5,215 nucleotides of DNA, taken from positions 1 to 5,215 of the forward strand of contig WRJU01000117.1 in NCBI GenBank assembly GCA_009778425.1. The letters are read 5' to 3'. This DNA is from Pseudomonadota bacterium. GTDB taxonomy: Bacteria > Pseudomonadota > Gammaproteobacteria > Burkholderiales > Rhodocyclaceae. The translations under genes were made by a program, and so were the position numbers. The notes under the pieces are model-generated. The model was not told where the DNA came from. It did no database searches and saw only the letters and a program-made list of their open reading frames with translations. The first letter of the stretch is position 1. Each line of letters begins with the position of its first letter. Below, piece after piece: positions 1-4,882 of the stretch.

Positions 1-1031
1 TTGGCGAGATTGACCACTTGCGCGCCCTTGACCCCGATCGCCGGTTCGACCTCGTAACGGGTGATGACCGGCCCCGGATAGGCCGCCAGTACCTTGACCT
101 CGACCCCGAAGTCGGCGAGTTTGGTCTCGATCAGCCGGGAAGTGAATTCAAGCGTTTCGGTCGAAGGCAGTTCCCCGTTGTTCGCTACGGCATCGAGCAG
201 GTTCAGCGACGGCAGGCTGTCGGCTGAGTCGGTGAAGAGCGCGCGTTGGCGCTCCTTGTCGGCACGGGACGAACGCGGCGCTTCCGAGACGCCCGGTTCA
301 ATCCGCAATGGCGCGCTCAAGGCTTGTTCATTTTTTTTCTTGCGGCGAACCTGTACCGTTTCTTCACGCTGCGACGCGCGTCTATGCCCCGCCAGCCGGT
401 CGCGGCAAGCCTGTATAAACGCGAACACGCCGAGGACGATCCGCTCCAGTATCCCGCCTATCCCCTCGGCGATGGACAACCAGGAAATTCCGGTAAAGAG
501 CGACAAACCGGCCGCCAGCAAAGTTACCAACAGCAAGGCGCTGCCGGTAGCGCCGAAATTTTGCTGCATCAGTTCCCCGAGCACGGAACCGAGCATCCCG
601 CCGGGCTGCGACGGCAGGCTGAATGACAGGTCGGCCAGACCAAGGAAGTGCATGCTTTCCAGCGTACTGCTGGTCAACAGCACCACGACGAAACCGAGCA
701 GGATGACGAAAAAGGACCGGCGGTCGAGCGTCAGGCGGTCACGTAGGCGGAGAAACCCCCACACCAGCGTATAGCCGAGGAAAACCACCCACCACCAAGC
801 CGAAATCCCGTGCAGGTAGAGCAGTGCATCGGCAATCCAAGCCCCGATACGCCCCCCCGGATTGCTTACGCTCGCCGCCGAAGCGTGCGACCAGCCCGGG
901 TCGGCCTTGTCGTAACCGAACAGGATCAGGCCGATATACAGCGACATGACTCCCAGCACGAGCCAGCGCGCTTCCCGTAACAGCAGGGGAATCTTTTCGG
1001 GCAAGGGGGGAGGCGAAGAACGGGGTGGCAT
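1..1031 (-). CDS. ftsK: DNA translocase FtsK, N-terminal part (runs off the left edge)
   Basis: FtsK is a membrane-anchored, septum-located ATP-driven DNA pump that clears chromosome termini and activates XerCD at dif. The frame is open from the ATG at 1031-1029 to base 1: 343 complete codons of a protein usually near 770 residues or more. Four hydrophobic segments (about 22-39, 79-94, 107-120, 164-180) form the FtsK 4TM domain, with the family-like LFTGISWL at 178-185. A charged linker follows (about 205-262, including RRKKK at 229-233). Then comes the start of the motor alpha domain: SLPSLNLLD at 272-280 and TRYEVEP...GVKGAQVVNLA at 324-343. The Walker ATPase and gamma domains lie outside the window. 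The start fits the family, but no clear Shine-Dalgarno sequence precedes it; the ATG at residue 29 is inside the first membrane helix and is rejected. It lies downstream of the Crp/Fnr gene on the same strand, 145 bp apart, with its own candidate promoter. Confidence 0.95.
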   Translation of the reverse strand, partial: MPPRSSPPPLPEKIPLLLREARWLVLGVMSLYIGLILFGYDKADPGWSHASAASVSNPGGRIGAWIADALLYLHGISAWWWVVFLGYTLVWGFLRLRDRLTLDRRSFFVILLGFVVVLLTSSTLESMHFLGLADLSFSLPSQPGGMLGSVLGELMQQNFGATGSALLLVTLLAAGLSLFTGISWLSIAEGIGGILERIVLGVFAFIQACRDRLAGHRRASQREETVQVRRKKKNEQALSAPLRIEPGVSEAPRSSRADKERQRALFTDSADSLPSLNLLDAVANNGELPSTETLEFTSRLIETKLADFGVEVKVLAAYPGPVITRYEVEPAIGVKGAQVVNLA

Positions 1032-1060
1032 CGAAAAAGACCGGAGAAGCGAGGCGCTCG

Positions 1061-1089
1061 ATTATAGCGCCTTGCCCCCATCTTCCGAA
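1061..1089 (-). promoter_or_regulatory. Candidate sigma-70 promoter of ftsK
   Basis: On the minus strand there is a perfect TATAAT (-10, 1066-1061). A weak TTCGGA (-35, 1089-1084; 3 of 6 consensus bases) lies 17 bp upstream. Transcription would begin near 1054, giving a leader of about 22 nt before the ftsK ATG. The -10 sits inside an inverted repeat GGCGCT-N7-AGCGCC (1053-1071 on the plus strand), which could be a small operator or chance. The promoter is inferred from sequence only. Confidence 0.55.
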
Positions 1090-1111
1090 CTCACCAGACC
1101 GGCAACACCAC

Positions 1112-1148
1112 ACCCGGCTTCCGTTGTCATGAGAGCCGAAAGCCGGGT
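1112..1148 (-). terminator. Strong hairpin after the Crp/Fnr gene, possible terminator without U-tract
   Basis: The arms ACCCGGCTTTCG and CGGAAGCCGGGT (minus strand) form a 12-bp GC-rich stem with one G-U wobble and a 13-nt loop. It lies 28 bp beyond the regulator's stop codon and before the ftsK promoter, a sensible place for a terminator. No run of U follows on either strand, so it is not a standard intrinsic terminator. It could instead protect the mRNA 3' end or act with Rho. Confidence 0.45.
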
Positions 1149-1176
1149 CGGGATGCCGTCAAACCATGCGGCAATG

Positions 1177-1851
1177 TCAGGCGTTGCTGCCCAAACGCTC
1201 GTGCAGGATGATGCCGTGCTGTGTCTCCTCGATCAGCCCTTGCTGGCCGAGGTCTTTCATCACCCGGCTGACCATCTCGCGGGAAGCGCCGATCATGCGG
1301 GCGATGTCCTGTTTGGAAATCTTGTGCGCCACCACGGTTTCGCCGTTGACGTCGTCGGCCATTTCCAGCAGCAGGCGGGCCACGCGGCCATAGACATCCA
1401 TCAGGGCCAGGCTTTCAATCTTGCGGTCGGCATCGCGCAGACGTTCTGCAAGGTTGCACATGATGCGCCAGGCCACCTCGAAATGATCCTGCATCAACTG
1501 GCGGAAAGCCTGTTTCGTTACCGTCACCAGGTCGGAAGCCACAACAGGAACCACCGAGGCGGAACGCGGCTGATCGCCGAACATCCCCATCTCGCCAAAA
1601 ATCTGCCCTTGGCCCAGAATGGAGAGGATGACTTCGCGCCCATCCTCGTCGCTGACCACGACCTTGAGACTGCCGGTCAGCACAAAATAGACGTAATCGG
1701 TACGCTCACCCGCGCGTACCACCGATTGCCCGCGCAGGAAGTGACGCATCATGGCTACCTGGGAGATTGAACTCAGCACATCGTCGGACAATCCGGCAAA
1801 GAGGGGGAAAGTTTTCAACGCAGTGGTCGAAACGAGAGCAGGCCGATTCAT
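1177..1851 (-). CDS. Crp/Fnr-family transcriptional regulator (CRP-like, no Fe-S cysteines)
   Basis: A 224-residue cytoplasmic dimeric DNA-binding regulator of typical family length. Residues about 15-110 are a cyclic-nucleotide-binding beta-barrel. The phosphate-binding cassette is recognisable as FGEMGMFGDQPRSASV (85-100), keeping the Glu, Arg and Ser that hold the cyclic phosphate in CRP. A long dimerisation helix follows (about 117-150). The winged helix-turn-helix is at 178-207 (ISKQDIARMIG, then SREMVSRVMKDL), whose R191, E192 and R196 match the CRP residues that read TGTGA. The only cysteine is C132, so an FNR-type iron-sulphur cluster is not possible. The ligand is unknown; cAMP or another nucleotide is inferred. 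ATG 1851 is chosen because family-like sequence starts just after it, but it lacks a Shine-Dalgarno. An in-frame TTG at 1881-1879, preceded at 8 nt by AAGGGG, would add 10 residues. It diverges from trxB and precedes ftsK. Confidence 0.93.
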   Translation of the reverse strand: MNRPALVSTTALKTFPLFAGLSDDVLSSISQVAMMRHFLRGQSVVRAGERTDYVYFVLTGSLKVVVSDEDGREVILSILGQGQIFGEMGMFGDQPRSASVVPVVASDLVTVTKQAFRQLMQDHFEVAWRIMCNLAERLRDADRKIESLALMDVYGRVARLLLEMADDVNGETVVAHKISKQDIARMIGASREMVSRVMKDLGQQGLIEETQHGIILHERLGSNA

Positions 1852-2020
1852 AGGGCAGTGGATTACATAGAAAGGTTGCAATATATCCGCCCCTTGCTTA
1901 CGCACGAAAACTCCCGCGCGCAGAGGAGAGGATTCCCAAAAACCGTGGAACCGGAATATCCAGCCCGCGCGGTTCAACGAAAACATACTTTTTACGAGTA
2001 TAACCATATCTTTCCCCGTT

Positions 2021-2049
2021 GGCATTCGCTTTATGCCGGATTCTGGCAT
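2021..2049. repeat. Three evenly spaced GGCAT half-sites, candidate operator of trxB
   Basis: GGCAT (2021-2025), ATGCC (2033-2037) and GGCAT (2045-2049) start exactly 12 bp apart with 7-bp spacers, alternating in orientation. The right-hand pair is a 17-bp palindrome, ATGCCGGATTCTGGCAT, with one mismatched pair. The array ends 14 bp upstream of the trxB TATAAT box and covers the place of its -35, as expected for an operator. The binding protein is unknown. Confidence 0.45.
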
Positions 2050-2063
2050 CGGTTTTCCCGGAC

Positions 2064-2069
2064 TATAAT
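2064..2069 (+). promoter_or_regulatory. Candidate -10 box of the trxB promoter
   Basis: A perfect TATAAT lies 60 bp before the trxB ATG. At 16-18 bp upstream no hexamer resembles TTGACA (for example TTCTGG at 2041-2046), so the promoter may need an activator. Transcription would start near 2076, leaving a leader of about 54 nt. Confidence 0.55.
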
Positions 2070-2129
2070 CAGCGGCATTGCTTGGTTTTCCCTTTTTCGC
2101 ATTCGCATTTACGCCCGATCCGTACTCCC

Positions 2130-3089
2130 ATGACAGTCGAACACACTCACGCCCGCCTCCTCATCCTCGGTTCCGGCCCCGCTGGTTACACTGCCGCCGT
2201 CTATGCCGCCCGTGCCAATCTGGCACCCCTGCTCATCACGGGGCTTGCCCAAGGGGGGCAACTCATGACCACAACAGAAGTTGACAACTGGCCTGCCGAT
2301 GCCGACGGCGTCCTGGGGCCTGATTTGATGGCGCGTTTCCAGAAGCACGCCGAACGTTTCAATACCCGGATCGTGTTCGACCACATTCACACCGCGAAAC
2401 TTACGGAGCGTCCGTTTCGCCTGATCGGCGATTCCGGCCAATACACATGCGACGCCCTCATCATCGCCACGGGTGCTACGGCTCGCTATCTCGGGCTGCC
2501 TTCCGAAGAAAGATTTGCCGGACGCGGTGTATCGGCTTGCGCTACCTGCGACGGTTTTTTCTACCGCAATCAGGATGTCGCCGTAATCGGCGGCGGCAAT
2601 ACCGCCGTGGAAGAAGCCCTCTACCTTGCCAACATCGCGCGCAAGGTCACGCTCGTGCATCGCCGACAGGCGTTCCGCGCCGAAAAGATCATGGTCGATA
2701 AGCTCATGGAAAAGGCCGCCGCCGGAAAAATCGAGCTGGCGCTCGACTACACTCTCGACGAAGTGCTTGGGGACGCCTCCGGCGTCACCGGCATGCGTAT
2801 CCGCAACGTAAAAAACGAAGAGGTCCGCGAGGTTGCCGTGCATGGCGTTTTCATCGCTATCGGGCATCAGCCCAACACCGACATCTTTGCCGGGCAACTC
2901 GACATGGACGGCGGCTACATCATCACCCGTGGCGGCCACAGGGGTGACGCCACCCAGACCAGCATCCCGGGCGTCTTCGCCGCTGGCGACGTACAAGACC
3001 CGATCTACAAACAGGCCGTCACCAGCGCCGCGAGCGGCTGTCAGGCCGCGCTCGATGCCGAACGTTATCTCGACAGCCTGATACGTTGA
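2130..3089 (+). CDS. trxB: Thioredoxin reductase (NADPH, flavoprotein)
   Basis: A cytoplasmic homodimeric FAD enzyme that passes electrons from NADPH to thioredoxin, supporting ribonucleotide reductase, disulphide reduction and oxidative-stress defence. The 319 residues match the bacterial low-molecular-weight family (about 320). Seen in order: FAD-binding GSGPAGYTAA (14-23), QGGQLMTTTEVDNWP (41-55), redox-active CATC (C137, C140) in SACATCDGFF, NADPH-binding GGGNTAVEEA (154-163), HRR...FRAEK (177-186), and the C-terminal FAD motif GVFAAGDV (281-288). All catalytic features are intact. ATG 2130 puts the FAD motif at the usual distance from the N-terminus. The longer ATG at 2019 is rejected because it lies upstream of the TATAAT box and adds non-family sequence. 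No clear Shine-Dalgarno is visible. The gene diverges from the Crp/Fnr gene and converges on phage-derived terL. No terminator hairpin with a U-tract was found after the stop. Confidence 0.97.
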   Translation: MTVEHTHARLLILGSGPAGYTAAVYAARANLAPLLITGLAQGGQLMTTTEVDNWPADADGVLGPDLMARFQKHAERFNTRIVFDHIHTAKLTERPFRLIGDSGQYTCDALIIATGATARYLGLPSEERFAGRGVSACATCDGFFYRNQDVAVIGGGNTAVEEALYLANIARKVTLVHRRQAFRAEKIMVDKLMEKAAAGKIELALDYTLDEVLGDASGVTGMRIRNVKNEEVREVAVHGVFIAIGHQPNTDIFAGQLDMDGGYIITRGGHRGDATQTSIPGVFAAGDVQDPIYKQAVTSAASGCQAALDAERYLDSLIR

Positions 3090-3131
3090 AGTTTGGCTTT
3101 GGGCTTCTTCGGGGTGCTATATGCCGGTACT

Positions 3132-3236
3132 AAACAGCTACCGCGTAAAAGCCAGGAGGGTTCGGGATGGGCTGTTGGTGGTGATACTGCTACCGAATCA
3201 AGCCAGCAAACACGCATGGTTACGCGGTTTGTGTTT
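3132..3236. repeat. 17-bp inverted repeat pair (3132-3148 / 3220-3236)
   Basis: AAACAGCTACCGCGTAA and TTACGCGGTTTGTGTTT pair as inverted repeats with 14 of 17 bases matching: a perfect 9-bp ACCGCGTAA core, then a 3-base mismatch, then AAACA. The spacer is 71 bp. The right half lies inside the left arm of the large repeat. It could be a pair of protein-binding sites or a long-loop hairpin. Confidence 0.5.
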
Positions 3237-3270
3237 TTGGTCTTGCAGGTGTACCGTCAAAAATACCGTC
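3192..3270 (+). repeat. Left arm of the 79-bp inverted repeat flanking terL
   Basis: Reading towards terL, the arm has ACCGAA (3192-3197), CCAGCAAACACGC (3203-3215), TGTGTTTTTGGTC (3230-3242) and two direct ACCGTC repeats 12 bp apart (3253-3258, 3265-3270). Ungapped against the reverse complement of 4777-4855 it matches at 50 of 79 positions by hand count, and better if two compensating 6-bp gaps are allowed. The last 18 bases match at 17 positions. The inner edge is 27 bp from the terL stop. Confidence 0.75.
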
Positions 3271-3297
3271 TGTTGCGCGGTGCATACATCTTGCTTC

Positions 3298-4773
3298 CTA
3301 CCTCACCAACCGCAGCCCGTTCCAATGGTTGTAAAGGGCGGCGTGCTGGCTGTCATCACCACCGAAGAGGAACCCGGAGCCCTTGGTGATGAGTTCGCCG
3401 AACGCCCGCGAGAGGGCGTCAACCTGGTCATCGTGCTTGCCGTTCGGGAACATCCGCATCTCATCGAGCATTTTGTCGTTCCAGCTTGCTTTCACCATCA
3501 GGACGTTGCCGACGTTGACCTGCGCCGCGAAGGGCTCCGCGCGCGTCACCTTGTCCCCGGATTCCGGCGAGGACTTGACCCGGTATCCAGAAAGCGCCCG
3601 CGTTAGGTAGAGCACCTGCGTTTTCCCGGCCTGTCCTGGGTCTTGCGGGAGGCTCACGTTCACGAGACGCCCATCCCGCGCGGCAGTGTTCGTAATCGCC
3701 GCATCCCGCTCATCTGGGCCACGCTGCAAGCGCACCATGTCCGCGATGACATAGCGACCGTCTGGGAGCTTTCCGAGCTTTGCGCCCGCCGTGTAGTCCC
3801 CGTCGGTGGTCGACGCTAAGTCCCAGCCGCGTACCCACTTCGTGACGCCAGCCGGGACGGCTTCGATCACCTCGACCTTTTCCGGCTTGAATAGCTCGCC
3901 TTCCGCCACAACCGGGTTTTGCTGGTAGAGCGCCTCCCAGTACGGCGGGTACATCACCGCCTTCCTTTCGAGGAGGAAGTCCAGGCTTTTCAGCTCCGGG
4001 AAGAGCGGCTCGCCCTTTTTGCGGTATGGCTCATCCTTTTCAGCTATCGCCGGGTAACTCACCACCTTTACGTCGGGCATGTGCTCGATGAGCCGACCGA
4101 TGGGGTCGTCGATGTGCCAGCGCGTCAGGATCGCCAGCAGCCCCGCGTTTTCAGAGAAGCGGGAGAAAAAATCGTCCGTCAGCCAGTCCCAAGTTTTATC
4201 CCGGATCGTCTCGCTACTTGCCTCTTCGCGCCCCTTAATCGGGTCGTCGATCACGCCGATGTCCAGCGACTCCCCGGTGATGGAGCCGCGAACAGTGGTG
4301 TTTCGGAAATACCCCTCGCGACCGGAAAACTCGATGATTTCCCGGTTTCGCAACGTCTGGCTACTGATCGTGACGACGTTCTGCGTGTTGATCAGGGTTT
4401 GAGGGAATGTCCGCCGGTATTTCTCCGAGTCGAATATCCGTTGCAGACGTAAGTTCGCGCGGATGCCGAGCCGCTCCGAGAACGATGTGTAGATCACCCG
4501 TAAGTCCGGGCTCTGCCCCACGAGCCACGCGATGAAGTCGATGACCTGCTCTGACTTTCCATGCTGCGGCGGGCTCTGGATGACCAGCTTAGGCCGCTTG
4601 CCCGTTTGAAAATCCGTGAAGAACTGTTGAAGGTTCCGCGCGATCTCGCGCTGCCACCAGCCTTTGAGCATTCCAGGGCGCATGTACTGCCGGTAAGCCC
4701 AGAATGAACCCCTGGCCCGGTCTAAGGCTAGGGCTTCCAACAAATCCGCGTTTGATCTCTCAAGCATCGACAT
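3298..4773 (-). CDS. terL: Phage terminase large subunit (ATPase and nuclease)
   Basis: TerL is the motor that pumps phage DNA into proheads through the portal and cuts the concatemer. From the ATG at 4773 the protein has 491 residues, full size for the family. ATPase part: Walker A-like SPPQHGKS (67-74), Walker B-like LDIGVIDD (170-177, Asp-Asp rather than Asp-Glu), coupling motif ILTRWH (215-220). RNase H-fold nuclease part: RGWDLAST (D318), LPQDP (D378) and HDDQVDA (D448, D449, D452), the expected acidic residues. It appears intact. The start is uncertain: ATG 4824 adds 17 residues read through the flanking repeat; ATG 4773 lies 3 bp inside the repeat and just before family-like sequence, but neither has a good Shine-Dalgarno. 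The small upstream gene resembles a terS partner. The expected downstream portal gene is missing and trxB follows instead. Confidence 0.93.
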   Translation of the reverse strand: MSMLERSNADLLEALALDRARGSFWAYRQYMRPGMLKGWWQREIARNLQQFFTDFQTGKRPKLVIQSPPQHGKSEQVIDFIAWLVGQSPDLRVIYTSFSERLGIRANLRLQRIFDSEKYRRTFPQTLINTQNVVTISSQTLRNREIIEFSGREGYFRNTTVRGSITGESLDIGVIDDPIKGREEASSETIRDKTWDWLTDDFFSRFSENAGLLAILTRWHIDDPIGRLIEHMPDVKVVSYPAIAEKDEPYRKKGEPLFPELKSLDFLLERKAVMYPPYWEALYQQNPVVAEGELFKPEKVEVIEAVPAGVTKWVRGWDLASTTDGDYTAGAKLGKLPDGRYVIADMVRLQRGPDERDAAITNTAARDGRLVNVSLPQDPGQAGKTQVLYLTRALSGYRVKSSPESGDKVTRAEPFAAQVNVGNVLMVKASWNDKMLDEMRMFPNGKHDDQVDALSRAFGELITKGSGFLFGGDDSQHAALYNHWNGLRLVR

Positions 4774-4776
4774 TTT

Positions 4777-4855
4777 GACGGTATTTCTGACGGTATACTG
4801 AATACATTGTGAGCGAAAACACATTACCTGCGCGTGTTTACTGGAATACTTCGGT
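4777..4855 (-). repeat. Right arm of the 79-bp inverted repeat flanking terL
   Basis: On the minus strand, reading towards terL, the arm has ACCGAA (4855-4850), CCAGTAAACACGC (4844-4832), TGTGTTTTCGCTC (4823-4811) and two ACCGTC repeats (4794-4789, 4782-4777), in the same order as the left arm. The area has low GC (25 of 60 bases at 4801-4860). Farther out, AATCCAGTAAAAACGTG (minus strand, about 4891-4875) is a partial second copy with 3 mismatches in 17, reaching into the end of the small upstream gene. A short inverted repeat TTCGGT/ACCGAA (4850-4855, 4869-4874) lies between the two copies. Confidence 0.75.
4808..4823. promoter_or_regulatory. CRP-like site TGTGA-N6-ACACA upstream of terL
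   Basis: TGTGA-GCGAAA-ACACA matches the CRP consensus TGTGA-N6-TCACA at 9 of 10 defined bases. It lies 35 bp upstream of the preferred terL start, inside the right repeat arm. The regulator in this window keeps the Arg-Glu-Arg residues that read TGTGA in CRP. A single match like this can arise by chance, and the left arm keeps only half of it. Confidence 0.25.
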
Positions 4856-4882
4856 TCCTTGATAAGCTACCGAATCACGTTT

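Larger units (their letters stand above)
1852..2129. promoter_or_regulatory. Divergent regulatory region between the Crp/Fnr gene and trxB
   Basis: This 278-bp gap has no convincing gene, although both flanking frames happen to stay open across part of it. It holds the trxB promoter and GGCAT array, listed separately. For the regulator gene (minus strand) two weak -10 candidates are visible: TATACT at 2002-1997 (leader about 140 nt) and TATATT at 1885-1880 (leader about 22 nt). Neither has a good -35 box. An octamer CCCGCGCG is repeated at 1913-1920 and 1963-1970. No clear TGTGA-N6-TCACA site was found, so autoregulation by a CRP-like protein is not shown. Confidence 0.6.
3090..3297. other. 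Chromosome/phage junction spacer, no gene recognised
   Basis: This gap lies between the stop codons of convergent trxB and terL. No family-like protein is readable in any frame. The centre has lower GC than the genes around it (29 of 60 bases at 3181-3240). It is rich in repeats: the left arm of the inverted repeat flanking terL, a 17-bp inverted repeat pair, and a direct repeat GCTACCG...AAGCCAG (3138-3155 and 3189-3206, one-base gap). The switch from host to phage-derived DNA should lie here, but no attachment core can be named without the other boundary. Confidence 0.6.

Noticed and set aside
94..774. 226-codon plus-strand open frame across ftsK
   Set aside because: The opposite strand encodes a clear FtsK 4TM domain and linker in one unbroken frame; the plus-strand product is serine/arginine-rich shadow sequence.
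739..1113. 124-codon minus-strand frame overlapping the ftsK start
   Set aside because: It is in a different frame from the FtsK membrane domain, which explains this DNA better; its start also lies upstream of the ftsK -10 box.
946..1770. 274-codon plus-strand frame opposite the regulator
   Set aside because: It is the complement of the Crp/Fnr gene and its histidine-rich product is typical of antisense reading.
1852..2049. Longer start for the Crp/Fnr gene adding 66 residues
   Set aside because: The extension has no family-like sequence and crosses the divergent promoter region; 224 residues is already the usual length.
2019..2129. Longer trxB start adding 37 residues
   Set aside because: The start lies upstream of the candidate trxB -10 box and the added residues do not fit the family, which begins a few residues before the FAD motif.
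2109..2996. 295-codon open frame antisense to trxB
   Set aside because: It lies wholly opposite an unmistakable trxB with all motifs intact; its translation resembles no family and is a shadow of high-GC codon use.
3090..3120. Intrinsic terminator after trxB (GAAG...CTTC)
   Set aside because: The stem is only 4 bp and no T-run follows.
3121..3606. 161-codon plus-strand frame from the spacer into terL
   Set aside because: Most of it is antisense to terL and has no family-like content. Only its SKHA...TVKNTV part is of interest, and that is treated as repeat sequence.
3919..4452. 177-codon plus-strand frame inside terL
   Set aside because: It is antisense to the ATPase part of terL, which has its full motif set.
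3192..4855. attL/attR pair of a prophage
   Set aside because: The two copies are inverted, not direct, and enclose only terL, so they cannot be the two ends of one integrated prophage.
4850..4874. TTCGGT-N13-ACCGAA as a terminator after the small terminase-like gene
   Set aside because: The 6-bp stem has a 13-base loop and no U-tract; it is better explained as part of the border repeats.
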